This document shows positions 53,438 to 62,610 of a stretch of DNA of 64,000 nucleotides, piece after piece (position 1 is the stretch's first letter; each line of letters starts with the position of its first letter). Both the position numbers and the translations under genes were made by a program. Below the pieces are notes generated by a model. That model saw only the letters and a list, made by a program, of their open reading frames with translations. It searched no databases and was not told where the DNA came from. This DNA is from an uncultured Prevotellaceae bacterium (GTDB lineage Bacteria; Bacteroidota; Bacteroidia; Bacteroidales; Bacteroidaceae): the NCBI GenBank assembly GCA_902776475.1, contig CACYQD010000008.1, forward strand, positions 1 to 64,000, read 5' to 3'.

Positions 53438-55036
53438 ATGAACAAGAAAACCATCCTCACCATCCTGCTCGCTTGTGTTACAGTGACAGCACTGGCCATC
53501 GACGAATACCAGTTCCACAGCGGAACAGCAGTATTAAAGGGACGTATCTTGAACAAACCAGAAGACAAATGGAATATCGTTTCCGTTCGCGCCTATGATT
53601 TGTTCATGGACAAGGAAATGATATATACCATCCCTGTAGCCCCCGACGGCACGTTTGAGGGCAGCATACACCTGCCGCACTCGCAGAGTGTCCTGGCCTT
53701 GGACGTGTCATCCATTTTCCTGGCCGTGGGCGACACGGTGGAGGTGACGAAGGACGCAGCGCAGGAAGAATACGAGGGCGTGACCATCGGCGGGCACGGC
53801 ACAAGCGCCGACATCAACCGCCTATGGCCGGAGGTGAAGCGGCATTATTTCGGTGGCAAGCGGCTGTTCATCAACGGCTTGGTGAGGGAGGACATTCCCA
53901 AGTGGAAAAGCGACATGGTGAAACTGATGGACACCGTCATTGCCGATATGGAAGCCGACAGCCTGCCCCTGCCTGCTGGCACGAGTGCCTACGTCAAAGA
54001 GGTGATGGGGACCAGTCTGCTGGGCGAACTGCTCATGGCTTTCATGGAGAATTTCCGTCACAATATGACCGAAGGAGGCAATTTCTATCATTTCAAGATC
54101 GAGGATCTGGGCGGCTACTACGATTTTCTGGCCGCCCGTGAAAGATGGCTGTTGGACAACCCCGCCATGCTACTCGTCACAAAAGACCCTTCATTCCTTA
54201 TCAATTACGCAGGGGTTTACATCATGACTGATATCAGCATGATGCACAACAGATTACGTCTTGGTGTCCGCGACGACGACAATGCCGATGACATCACCTA
54301 CAAGACGTGGAAAGTGCTGCCACGCGACTATGATGCCAATCAGCATCGCCGCCTGCTCGCCATGCGACAGGACACGCTGCTGACCATTGCTGACTACTAC
54401 CAGATGGCATCCCATGCCATCACTTCGCGCTATGGCCTCAGGTGCGTCGGTTTCCTGCAGCAGATGGTGCTTTGCCAGGATGTCTTCCGTGAAGACCGTA
54501 TCGACGAGAACTCCAACCCCGACAATGTGGCAGCCTGCTTTGCTGCCGCCATGTCCCTCATCAGCAATCCCATTGTAGCCTATCACGCCTCAGACCGCTA
54601 CCGCCAGTATGTGAAAGAGCACGAGGGCAAGGCAACGGTTGCCACATCCAACAATCCCCAGGCAGATGCCGCCTTCCTGCGCATTATTGAGCCTTACAAG
54701 GGTAATGCCCTTTTTGTCGACTTCTGGGACATGGGGTGTGCTCCTTGCCGACGCGACATGCTGGACGAGCGCGAAAAAGTGGATCAGTTGAAAGGCAAGC
54801 CTGTCCGCTTCCTCTATGTCTGCGACGAGAAGACCAGTCCCCGCGACTATGCAGAGCCGTGGTTGCAAAAGAACAAGATCAAAGGTGAGCACATCTACGT
54901 CTCGCATGAAGACTGGCTCTTGTTCGGTGAAAAGTTTCAGTTCAATGCCATTCCTTTCAGTGTCGGAGTCGACAAAGACGGCAACATCGTTTCGTATGAA
55001 GAAGTCAACAAATATGTTGATGAGATTGCAAATTAA
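53438..55036 (+). CDS. exported protein with C-terminal thioredoxin-like domain
   Basis: A 532-residue protein. A signal peptide (MNKKTILTILLACVTVTALA) is followed by a beta-rich DUF4369-like segment (GTAVLKGRILNKPEDKWNIV). A long helical middle holds the residues 150-400. A C-terminal thioredoxin fold has LFVDFWDMGCAPCRRDMLDE (CAPC active site) and FNAIPFSVGVDKDGNIV (cis-Pro). Such multidomain TlpA proteins occur after ECF sigma/anti-sigma genes in Bacteroidales. It may respond to envelope thiol stress, by inference. Starts 25 bases after the previous gene; the longer frame to 53363 is inside that gene. Confidence 0.8.
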   Translation: MNKKTILTILLACVTVTALAIDEYQFHSGTAVLKGRILNKPEDKWNIVSVRAYDLFMDKEMIYTIPVAPDGTFEGSIHLPHSQSVLALDVSSIFLAVGDTVEVTKDAAQEEYEGVTIGGHGTSADINRLWPEVKRHYFGGKRLFINGLVREDIPKWKSDMVKLMDTVIADMEADSLPLPAGTSAYVKEVMGTSLLGELLMAFMENFRHNMTEGGNFYHFKIEDLGGYYDFLAARERWLLDNPAMLLVTKDPSFLINYAGVYIMTDISMMHNRLRLGVRDDDNADDITYKTWKVLPRDYDANQHRRLLAMRQDTLLTIADYYQMASHAITSRYGLRCVGFLQQMVLCQDVFREDRIDENSNPDNVAACFAAAMSLISNPIVAYHASDRYRQYVKEHEGKATVATSNNPQADAAFLRIIEPYKGNALFVDFWDMGCAPCRRDMLDEREKVDQLKGKPVRFLYVCDEKTSPRDYAEPWLQKNKIKGEHIYVSHEDWLLFGEKFQFNAIPFSVGVDKDGNIVSYEEVNKYVDEIAN

Positions 55037-55189
55037 AATACGGATATGGGAACATCAAAGCCATTTCTAATATCCCCAATGCCATGGTTGATAAGGAAGA
55101 CCGGATCAAATGGATGAGCTGCTCCTGAAACTATAAGCAGGCATTCATACATAAAAACGCTTCGAAAAACAGATTTATTGGATGGTTTC

Positions 55190-55220
55190 TTTGTTTTCAC
55201 CCACAAATGTCGTAATTTTG
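55190..55220 (+). promoter_or_regulatory. canonical promoter of aspS
   Basis: TTTG (55190-55193), 19-base spacer, TAATTTTG (55213-55220); leader about 27 bases. Confidence 0.75.
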
Positions 55221-55250
55221 TAGCCATTATACGAATTAAATGCAATAGTA

Positions 55251-57023
55251 ATGTATAGGACTAAGACATGCGGAGAACTGAGAATCTCCGACAAAGGGGA
55301 AACCGTGACCCTCGCAGGATGGGTGCAGCGAAGCCGGAAAATGGGTGGAATGACCTTTATTGACCTGCGCGACCGCTATGGTATCACCCAACTGGTGTTT
55401 GATGAGGAAACTGATAGTGAGCTCTGCGCCAAGGCCAACAAACTCGGACGTGAATATTGCGTACAGGTGACTGGACTCGTGAGCGAGCGGGAGAGCAAAA
55501 ACCCAAAGATGCCTACAGGCGACATCGAGATATTTGTTTCTCAGCTGAATGTGCTCAGCGAGAGTATCACTCCGCCTTTCACCATCGAGGACAAGACCGA
55601 TGGTGGTGATGAGCTGCGCATGAAATACCGCTATCTCGACCTGAGACGCAGCGCCGTGCGCAAAAACCTGGAATTGCGCCATAAGATGACCATCGCCATC
55701 AGAAACTTCCTCGATGCCAAAGACTTCATTGAGGTGGAGACGCCTATCCTCATCGGTTCGACACCAGAGGGCGCCCGCGACTTCGTGGTGCCTTCACGCA
55801 TGAACCCGGGACAGTTTTATGCCCTGCCGCAAAGCCCGCAGACGCTTAAACAGCTGCTGATGGTGAGCGGATTCGACCGCTACTTCCAGATTGCGAAATG
55901 CTTCCGTGATGAGGACCTCAGGGCCGACCGTCAGCCCGAGTTTACACAGATCGACTGCGAGATGAGTTTCGTGGACCAAGAGGATGTCATCTCGCTCTTC
56001 GAGGAGATGTGCCGTCAGCTTTTCAAGGATATCCTCCATGTGGAACTGCCTGCGAAATTGCAGCAGATGCCTTGGCATGAGGCCATGAGGCGATTTGGAA
56101 GTGACAAACCTGACCTCCGTTTCGGCATGGAGTTCGTGGAACTCATGGATGTGCTCAAGACCGGCACTTTCCCTGTGTTCGACCAGGCTGCTTATATTGG
56201 CGGCATCTGTGTGCCGGGGTGCGCCTCCTACACACGCAAGCAACTCGACCAACTCACCGACTTCGTCAAGCGCCCACAGGTGGGAGCCAAAGGCCTCGTC
56301 TATGTGAAATACAATGCCGACGGCACCATCAAGAGCAGTGTCGATAAATTCTACACACAGGAAACCCTCCTCGCTCTCAAAGAGAAAATGGGAGCCAAGG
56401 ATGGCGACCTCGTGCTCATCCTCTCCGGCGACAATGCCAACAAGACACGTGTGCAACTCTGCACCCTGCGACTGGAGATGGGCGACAGGCTCGGACTGCG
56501 GAGCAAAGACAAGTTCGAGTGCCTCTGGATTGTCGATTTCCCGCTGTTTGAGTGGAGCGACGAGGAGCAGCGCCTCATGGCCACCCACCATCCCTTCACC
56601 ATGCCCAATCCCGACGATATCCCATTGCTTGACGAGCACCCGGAACAGGTGAGGGCCAAGGCCTACGACTTCGTGTGCAACGGCATCGAGGTGGGAGGTG
56701 GTAGTCTGCGTATTCATGACGGAAAACTGCAGGCCAAGATGTTTGACATCCTCGGCTTCACACCCGAAAGAGCCATGGCACAGTTTGGCTTCCTCATCAA
56801 TGCCTTCAAATACGGAGCACCGCCTCATGCCGGACTGGCTTTCGGACTCGACCGCTTCGTGTCCATCTTCGCCGGACTCGACAGCATCCGCGACTGTATC
56901 GCCTTCCCCAAAAACAACAGCGGACGCGATGTGATGCTCGACGCACCATCTGAATTGGACCCCAAACAGTTGCAGGAATTGCAAATTAAGATTGATGTAA
57001 ATCAAGAAATGCAGCAAAACTGA
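55251..57023 (+). CDS. aspS: aspartyl-tRNA synthetase
   Basis: Charges tRNA-Asp. N-terminal OB-fold ([22 protein letters not shown]); class II motif 2 region [23 protein letters not shown]; bacterial GAD insertion domain in the middle ([21 protein letters not shown]); motif 3 [15 protein letters not shown]. Length 590 is typical for bacterial AspRS. Confidence 0.96.
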   Translation: MYRTKTCGELRISDKGETVTLAGWVQRSRKMGGMTFIDLRDRYGITQLVFDEETDSELCAKANKLGREYCVQVTGLVSERESKNPKMPTGDIEIFVSQLNVLSESITPPFTIEDKTDGGDELRMKYRYLDLRRSAVRKNLELRHKMTIAIRNFLDAKDFIEVETPILIGSTPEGARDFVVPSRMNPGQFYALPQSPQTLKQLLMVSGFDRYFQIAKCFRDEDLRADRQPEFTQIDCEMSFVDQEDVISLFEEMCRQLFKDILHVELPAKLQQMPWHEAMRRFGSDKPDLRFGMEFVELMDVLKTGTFPVFDQAAYIGGICVPGCASYTRKQLDQLTDFVKRPQVGAKGLVYVKYNADGTIKSSVDKFYTQETLLALKEKMGAKDGDLVLILSGDNANKTRVQLCTLRLEMGDRLGLRSKDKFECLWIVDFPLFEWSDEEQRLMATHHPFTMPNPDDIPLLDEHPEQVRAKAYDFVCNGIEVGGGSLRIHDGKLQAKMFDILGFTPERAMAQFGFLINAFKYGAPPHAGLAFGLDRFVSIFAGLDSIRDCIAFPKNNSGRDVMLDAPSELDPKQLQELQIKIDVNQEMQQN

Positions 57024-57086
57024 GCGTTGAACGGGAAAAACGACCTTTTTTTATTGAAAAAATTAGATTGTTTCGGAGAAAAGCAG

Positions 57087-57094
57087 TAATTTTG
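57087..57094 (+). promoter_or_regulatory. -7 element before the winged-helix gene
   Basis: TAATTTTG; a TTG lies 16 bases upstream. A second TATTTTTG at 57138-57145 would leave a leader of only 7 bases. Confidence 0.4.
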
Positions 57095-57155
57095 CAGCAA
57101 ATTTAAAACGTTGATACATAATAAGTTCAACTTATTTTATTTTTGGTTAAAAATT

Positions 57156-57446
57156 ATGGCAGAAAAGAAAGCAACAACAAAGGCCGCTGCCCCCAAAGCA
57201 GCAGCTGAGAAGAAAGCAGCACCCAAGAAGAGTGCAAAGAAGGTAGAGGTCGTTATCAATGCAGAGAACGTGGGCTTCAAGGCCGGTGACGTTTATCAGG
57301 CTCTTTTTGCAGCCGAGAAGGCTATGAGCGTTAAGGATATTGCCAAGGCAGCTAAAATCTCTGAGCAGGAGACTCTGCTCGGTATGGGCTGGCTCTTCAA
57401 AGAGGGCAAAATCAAGGATGAGGAAGGTCTTATCACCCTCGCTTAA
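57156..57446 (+). CDS. Ala/Lys-rich winged-helix protein (DUF2582-like)
   Basis: A 96-residue protein. The first 30 residues are an Ala/Lys tract (MAEKKATTKAAAPKAAAEKK) like histone H1-type tails; the rest is a winged-helix fold with DVYQALFAAEKAMSVKDIAKA and LLGMGWLFKEGKIKDEEG, the DUF2582 pattern. It probably binds nucleic acid non-specifically. -7-like TAATTTTG is at 57087-57094. ATG 57156 is chosen over an upstream frame that is hydrophobic and atypical. Confidence 0.8.
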   Translation: MAEKKATTKAAAPKAAAEKKAAPKKSAKKVEVVINAENVGFKAGDVYQALFAAEKAMSVKDIAKAAKISEQETLLGMGWLFKEGKIKDEEGLITLA

Positions 57447-57466
57447 TCTCTGAATTTAACATAAAT

Positions 57467-57497
57467 AAAAATGCCGGTGCACACCGGCATTTTTTTG
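57467..57497 (+). terminator. strong intrinsic terminator after the winged-helix gene
   Basis: ATGCCGGTG (471-479) pairs with CACCGGCAT (482-490) with 2-base loop, followed by seven T. Confidence 0.9.
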
Positions 57498-57615
57498 TGC
57501 GACTACCTCAAATACAAATAGAAAGGCATCTATTCCTTACGTCTCAAATTGTTTATTTTTTATGCCATGCACATTTTTTAAGACACCTTTCGTGCGTGGT
57601 ATCGTTTTTTTATCG

Positions 57616-57623
57616 TAACTTTG
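57616..57623 (+). promoter_or_regulatory. -7 element of the xylBA operon
   Basis: TAACTTTG about 40 bases before xylB; -33 element unclear. Confidence 0.4.
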
Positions 57624-57662
57624 TTGACTGAAAAACATCATATACGGTTTAATTCCATAACT

Positions 57663-59165
57663 ATGGCAAGAAGATATTTATTAGGATTCGATGTCGGCAG
57701 TAGTTCTGTCAAGGCATCGCTCGTGGATGCGGACTCCGGAGAGTGCGCCGCTTCTGCGTTTTTCCCCGAGAGTGAGGCACCCATCAAAGCCATCAAGGCA
57801 GGTTGGGCTGAGCAAGAGCCCGAATCATGGTGGAACTATGCGAAGATGAGTCTTCAGAAAATCATGGCCGACATAGGTGCCAGTGCAGAGGAAATCAAAG
57901 CCATCGGCATCTCCTACCAGATGCATGGTCTGGTATGTGTTGACAAGGACCTGAAGGTCATCCGTCCCTCCATCATCTGGTGCGACTCCAGAGCCGTGCC
58001 TTATGGCGAGAAAGCCTTCAACGCTCTTGGCGCCGACAAGTGCCTCGGACATCTGCTCAACTCGCCCGGCAACTTCACAGCTGCCAAACTGGCTTGGGTG
58101 AAGGAGAATGAGCCGGAGCTCTTCGACCGCGTGTATAAATTCATGTTGCCCGGCGATTATCTCGCCATGCGCCTCAGCGGAACGGTGAACACCACCATCA
58201 GTGGACTGAGCGAAGGTATGTTCTGGGACTTCAGGGAGAAGAAAGTAGCCGATTTCCTCATGAACTATTTCGGATTCGACAACGGACTCGTGCCGGATAT
58301 CGTACCCACCTTCAGCGTGCAGAGCGAGGTGTGCGCCGCAGCGGCAGCCGAACTAGGGCTCAAGGAAGGTACACCCATCTCCTATAGGGCCGGTGACCAG
58401 CCCAACAACGCGGTTTCGCTCAATGTGTTCAATCCGGGAGAGATCGCTTCCACGGCAGGCACATCGGGTGTCGTCTATGGCGTCCTGGGTGAGATCAACT
58501 ACGACAAGAAGAGCCGTGTCAATACCTTCGCACATGTCAACTACACCGAACAGCTCGACCGCCTCGGCGTGTTGCTCTGCATCAACGGCACCGGCATCCT
58601 CAATGCTTGGATCAGGCGCACTGTGGCTCCGGAGGGCATCTCCTATGCAGAGATGAACGATGTCATGGCCACCGTACCCATCGGCAGCGAGGGCGTCACC
58701 GTCATCCCGTTCGGAAACGGAGCCGAGCGTGTGCTTGAGAACAAAGAGGTGGGCTGCTCCATCAACGGCGTCAACTTCAACAAGCACGGCAAAGCCCATG
58801 TCATGAGAGCCGCCCAGGAGGGCATCGTGTTCAGTTTCTGCTATGGCATGGAGATCATGCAGCAGATGGGCATGGACATCCGCAAGATACATGCCGGCAA
58901 GGCAAACATGTTCCTCAGTCCGCTCTTCCGCGACACCCTCGCAGGTGTGAGCGGTGCCACCATCGAACTCTATGAGACCGACGGAAGCGTGGGTGCCGCC
59001 AAGGGTGCCGGTATGGGCTGCGGTATCTACAAAGACAACGAAGAGGCCTTCGCCACTTTGAAGAAGTTGGCCGTCATCGAACCCGATGAGAGCAAGAGGA
59101 CCGAATACCTGCAGGCTTATGCCAATTGGAAAGACCAACTGGCTGCTATCGTGAGAAATGATTAA
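57663..59165 (+). CDS. xylB: xylulokinase
   Basis: FGGY-family kinase of 500 residues phosphorylating D-xylulose. N-terminal phosphate-binding LLGFDVGSSSVKASLVD; GISYQMHGLVCVD; PSIIWCDSRAVPYGE; catalytic Asp in YRAGDQPNNAVSLNVFNPGE followed by TAGTSGVVYG; C-terminal ISGATIELYETDGSVGAAKGAGMG. The xylA neighbour confirms xylulose as substrate. MARRYLL at 57663 is the family-type start. Confidence 0.94.
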   Translation: MARRYLLGFDVGSSSVKASLVDADSGECAASAFFPESEAPIKAIKAGWAEQEPESWWNYAKMSLQKIMADIGASAEEIKAIGISYQMHGLVCVDKDLKVIRPSIIWCDSRAVPYGEKAFNALGADKCLGHLLNSPGNFTAAKLAWVKENEPELFDRVYKFMLPGDYLAMRLSGTVNTTISGLSEGMFWDFREKKVADFLMNYFGFDNGLVPDIVPTFSVQSEVCAAAAAELGLKEGTPISYRAGDQPNNAVSLNVFNPGEIASTAGTSGVVYGVLGEINYDKKSRVNTFAHVNYTEQLDRLGVLLCINGTGILNAWIRRTVAPEGISYAEMNDVMATVPIGSEGVTVIPFGNGAERVLENKEVGCSINGVNFNKHGKAHVMRAAQEGIVFSFCYGMEIMQQMGMDIRKIHAGKANMFLSPLFRDTLAGVSGATIELYETDGSVGAAKGAGMGCGIYKDNEEAFATLKKLAVIEPDESKRTEYLQAYANWKDQLAAIVRND

Positions 59166-59200
59166 CTTTTTATTTATATCTATTCATTATCAACAAAATT

Positions 59201-60520
59201 ATGGCAAAAGAGTATTTTCCGTTTACCGGTAAAATTCCTTTCGAAGGAAAAGAGAGCAAGAACGTAATGGCTTTCCACTATTATGACCCTGAGAAGGTCG
59301 TCATGGGAAAGAAAATGAAGGATTGGCTGAAATTCGCCATGGCTTGGTGGCACACACTCGGTGGCGCATCTGGAGACCAGTTTGGCGGACAGACCCGCAG
59401 CTATGAGTGGGATAAGGCAGCTGACGCCGTGCAGCGCGCCAAGGACAAGATGGACGCCGGCTTTGAGATCATGGACAAGCTGGGCATCGAGTACTTCTGC
59501 TTCCATGACATCGACCTCGTAGAAGAGGGCGATACCATCGCTGAGTATGAGGCTCGCATGAAGGCTATCACCGACTATGCTGAGGAGAAGATGAAGCAAT
59601 TCCCCAACATCAAACTGCTCTGGGGTACAGCCAACGTGTTTGGCAACAAGCGCTATGCCAATGGTGCTTCCACCAACCCTGACTTCGACGTTGTGGCACG
59701 CGCCATCGTGCAGATCAAGAACGCCATCGACGCCACCATCAAACTCGGTGGTACCAATTATGTGTTCTGGGGTGGACGTGAGGGTTACATGAGCCTGCTC
59801 AACACAGACCAGAAGCGTGAGAAGGAGCACATGGCCACCATGTTGACCATGGCCCGCGACTATGCCCGTGCCAAGGGATTCAAGGGTACCTTCCTCATCG
59901 AACCGAAACCCATGGAGCCTTCAAAGCATCAGTATGATGTCGATACAGAGACCGTCATCGGTTTCCTCCGCGCTCATGGACTCGACAAGGACTTCAAGGT
60001 CAACATTGAGGTCAACCACGCCACCCTCGCCGGTCATACCTTCGAGCATGAGCTGGCTTGCGCTGTCGATGCCGGCATGCTCGGTTCTATCGACGCCAAC
60101 CGCGGCGACGCTCAGAACGGATGGGATACCGACCAGTTCCCCATCGACAACTTTGAACTGACCCAGGCCATGATGGAGATCATCCGCAATGGTGGCCTCG
60201 GCAATGGAGGCACCAACTTCGATGCCAAGATCCGCCGCAACTCCACCGACCTTGAGGACCTCTTCATCGCCCACATCAGCGGTATGGATGCCATGGCCCG
60301 CGCTCTCGAGAACGCTGCCGCCATCCTGGAGGAGAGCGAGCTCCCCGCTATGAAGAAAGAGCGTTACGCCAGCTTCGACAGCGGTCTCGGCAAGGACTTC
60401 GAGGACGGCAAACTCACCCTCGAGCAGGTGTATGAGTATGGCAAGAAAGTGGAGGAGCCCAAGCAGACTTCCGGCAAGCAGGAGAAGTATGAGACCATCG
60501 TGGCTCTCTATGCTAAATAA
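59201..60520 (+). CDS. xylA: xylose isomerase
   Basis: Interconverts D-xylose and D-xylulose. Family segments: WHTLGGASGDQFGG, FCFHDIDLVEEGDT (active-site His/Asp), YVFWGGREGYMSLLNTD, FLIEPKPMEPSKHQYD (metal Glu), EVNHATLAGHTFEHEL, GSIDANRGDAQNGWDTDQFP and GGTNFDAKIRRNSTD. 439 residues: the longer class II form. It lies 35 bases downstream of xylB and ends at a shared terminator. Confidence 0.96.
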   Translation: MAKEYFPFTGKIPFEGKESKNVMAFHYYDPEKVVMGKKMKDWLKFAMAWWHTLGGASGDQFGGQTRSYEWDKAADAVQRAKDKMDAGFEIMDKLGIEYFCFHDIDLVEEGDTIAEYEARMKAITDYAEEKMKQFPNIKLLWGTANVFGNKRYANGASTNPDFDVVARAIVQIKNAIDATIKLGGTNYVFWGGREGYMSLLNTDQKREKEHMATMLTMARDYARAKGFKGTFLIEPKPMEPSKHQYDVDTETVIGFLRAHGLDKDFKVNIEVNHATLAGHTFEHELACAVDAGMLGSIDANRGDAQNGWDTDQFPIDNFELTQAMMEIIRNGGLGNGGTNFDAKIRRNSTDLEDLFIAHISGMDAMARALENAAAILEESELPAMKKERYASFDSGLGKDFEDGKLTLEQVYEYGKKVEEPKQTSGKQEKYETIVALYAK

Positions 60521-60540
60521 GACTCCCTCTGAAAGGAAAA

Positions 60541-60577
60541 TAAAAAAGGATGCGCTTAGCGGCGCATCCTTTTTTTG
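60541..60577. terminator. bidirectional terminator overlapping the 3' end of the DedA gene
   Basis: GGATGCGC (548-555) pairs with GCGCATCC (562-569) between an A-run and a T-run. On the minus strand the DedA stop TAA is 60558-60556, so the last codons KKRMRR lie in the terminator arm. Confidence 0.85.
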
Positions 60578-61173
60578 ATGACGAAATAGACGATGGCCAG
60601 TACCACGAGGGCGATGATGCCCCATTTGATGTAGTCGCCATAGACCATCAGCTGGTCGTTGAGCTGGTCCTCGGGCACGAAGGAGTGGAGATACCAGCCC
60701 AGTGCAGCCAGTATGCTGTGCCAGACACCGGCTCCGATTGTGGTGTAGAGCAGGAATTTCCAATAGGGCATCTTCGACAATCCTGCCGGAATGGAGATGA
60801 GATGTCGGATGCCGGGAATCAGTCGTCCTGTGAGGGTGGCTGCCACTCCGTGGTCATAGAAGTATTTCTCGCTTTTCTCCACCTTCTCCTGGTTGAGCAG
60901 GCAGAGATGGCCGATGCGGCTGTTGGCGAACTTGTAGATGATGGGCCGCCCCAGGAAATAGCCGGCCACATAGTTGATGGAAGCGCCCACGTCAGCGCCC
61001 AGGGTGGCGAACAGGATGACCAGGAAGACATCCAGATGGCCTCCTGCGGCATGGTAAGCGGCCGGTGAGACCACCAGTTCAGAAGGGACGGGCACGACCG
61101 TGCTCTCCAGCAGCATCAATAGGAAAATGGTGGGGTAGTTGAGGTTCCCCAATAGGGTAGATATCCAGTTCAT
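60556..61173 (-). CDS. DedA-family membrane protein
   Basis: A 205-residue inner-membrane protein with about 4-5 segments (TIFLLMLLESTVVPVPSELVV; VFLVILFATLGADVGASINYV; GIIALVVLAIVYFVI). DedA signature GRLIPGIRHLISIPAGLSKMP and the ESTVVPVPSE reentrant loop. Members act in undecaprenyl-phosphate or PE scrambling; substrate unknown here. Its start overlaps the TPR gene stop (ATGA). Confidence 0.9.
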   Translation of the reverse strand: MNWISTLLGNLNYPTIFLLMLLESTVVPVPSELVVSPAAYHAAGGHLDVFLVILFATLGADVGASINYVAGYFLGRPIIYKFANSRIGHLCLLNQEKVEKSEKYFYDHGVAATLTGRLIPGIRHLISIPAGLSKMPYWKFLLYTTIGAGVWHSILAALGWYLHSFVPEDQLNDQLMVYGDYIKWGIIALVVLAIVYFVIKKRMRR

Positions 61174-62591
61174 GACATTTCTAAATCGTTGAGTGCGTAT
61201 TGGTAATAATCCGAAGGTTCCATGCCTTCAGGGAAGAAAGGTGCCAGCAGAAGTCTTGCCACGTGAGGGGCTTTGCCGACAGCCTCCTGGAGATACTTGA
61301 TATAGTCGGAGCGTTTGCCGAGGTCGTGGGCGCAGATGGCGAGATAGACGTAGGTGCTGGGGTATCGCTCCAGGTCCTCGCTGCTGATCTGTGAGAGAAT
61401 GTTGTAGGCAGAGTCGAGGTAGTCGTTGTCATACAAGGATACCGCGGCTTGAAGCATGACCAGACCTCCATACTTGGAGTGCTCGATGGCCTCGATGTAG
61501 CATTGTCTGGCTTCGTCCACTTGACCATTCTCCAAATGGATATGTCCTCTCAGTACGGTGGCCTCGTCAACATCACAGCCAGCCTTTTCCATCTGTTCCA
61601 CACACTTGAAAGCCTTTGCCATGTCGCCGTGATGGCTGTAGGCGAAGACCTCCTCGCGCAGGACCTCAGGGAGTTTTTCGGAATGGCTTCTCCGGGCATG
61701 CCGCTCAGCCGTGGCCAGTTCTTTCAGGGCTTCCTCGTCCTTTTTGAGTTGCAAGAGGCATAAGCCGGCATTGAGGTGGCCATCGACATTGAGTTTGCGC
61801 AACCGGGCATTTCTCCTGAAATAGGCGCAGGCCTCTTCATAGTTCTGCAACTGCATCAGCGCCTGTGCTTTGTAGAGGAGGGCGTCTTCGTCATGCGGGT
61901 TGATGGCGATGGCATACTCGCTGCTCGTAATGGCATCGTTGTAGCGGTGGTCGGCTATCTGACTGAAAGCCAGCATATTCCAGTAATACACGTTGTAAGG
62001 GTCATCGTTGAGGAGCTCATTGAAAATGCGCTCGCTCTCAGCGTAGTTGCCCTCGAAATGCAGGATGCGTCCCAGCGTCTCACGGTAGTCGGGATTGCTG
62101 GTCTCCTCAGAGAGCGCCAACCATTTCCGTGCCAGTTTCACCAGTTCGTAATCCACGAAGAGGATGGCTGTGTCGAGCAGGAAGTCGGGATAGTCTTCTT
62201 CGCTGACAAGGTGTTCGCATTCCTCCAAAAACTGGTCGGCCTTTTCTGCCTGGTCGCATGCGATCATGATCTCAGCCTTGATGTAGAAATAGTCGAGGTC
62301 CAGCTTGTCCTCAATCTGTTCGGCCACGGCCATGGCTTCCTCAGGTTTGTTTTCGACCAACAGCAGGATCCTGGCCTTGAACACCAGTGGCGGCACCGCT
62401 TCCTCGAAGAGCTGATGAGCTTTCTCAGCTGCGCGCAGAGCCAGGTCGGAGTATCCATGATAATGGTAATACTCGGCGATGTCCATCAGCTGGTCGCAGT
62501 CAAGATAGAAGGGTTCGCCGGTTTCCATCCATTGCTCGTAAGAGCGGAGGGCATCGGTAAACTCCTCGCTTTCGAAAAAGTTATAATCCAC
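61170..62591 (-). CDS. tetratricopeptide-repeat protein
   Basis: A 473-residue cytoplasmic protein made of helical TPR pairs, for example YYHYHGYSDLALRAAEKAHQL, ILHFEGNYAESERIFNELLNDDP, NAGLCLLQLKKDEEALKELATAE. It starts with MDYNFFESEEFTDALRSYEQW. It is a scaffold; no catalytic domain. It lies 20 bases downstream of glnS and overlaps dedA, so the three form an operon. Confidence 0.85.
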   Translation of the reverse strand: MDYNFFESEEFTDALRSYEQWMETGEPFYLDCDQLMDIAEYYHYHGYSDLALRAAEKAHQLFEEAVPPLVFKARILLLVENKPEEAMAVAEQIEDKLDLDYFYIKAEIMIACDQAEKADQFLEECEHLVSEEDYPDFLLDTAILFVDYELVKLARKWLALSEETSNPDYRETLGRILHFEGNYAESERIFNELLNDDPYNVYYWNMLAFSQIADHRYNDAITSSEYAIAINPHDEDALLYKAQALMQLQNYEEACAYFRRNARLRKLNVDGHLNAGLCLLQLKKDEEALKELATAERHARRSHSEKLPEVLREEVFAYSHHGDMAKAFKCVEQMEKAGCDVDEATVLRGHIHLENGQVDEARQCYIEAIEHSKYGGLVMLQAAVSLYDNDYLDSAYNILSQISSEDLERYPSTYVYLAICAHDLGKRSDYIKYLQEAVGKAPHVARLLLAPFFPEGMEPSDYYQYALNDLEMS

Positions 62592-62610
62592 GGGTGAGGT
62601 GTTTGTAGGG

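Noticed and set aside
55794-57017. 407-codon minus-strand frame
   Set aside because: Antisense shadow of aspS.
57138-57145. Second TATTTTTG as promoter of the winged-helix gene
   Set aside because: Would leave a 7-base leader and has no -33 partner; the element at 57087 fits better.
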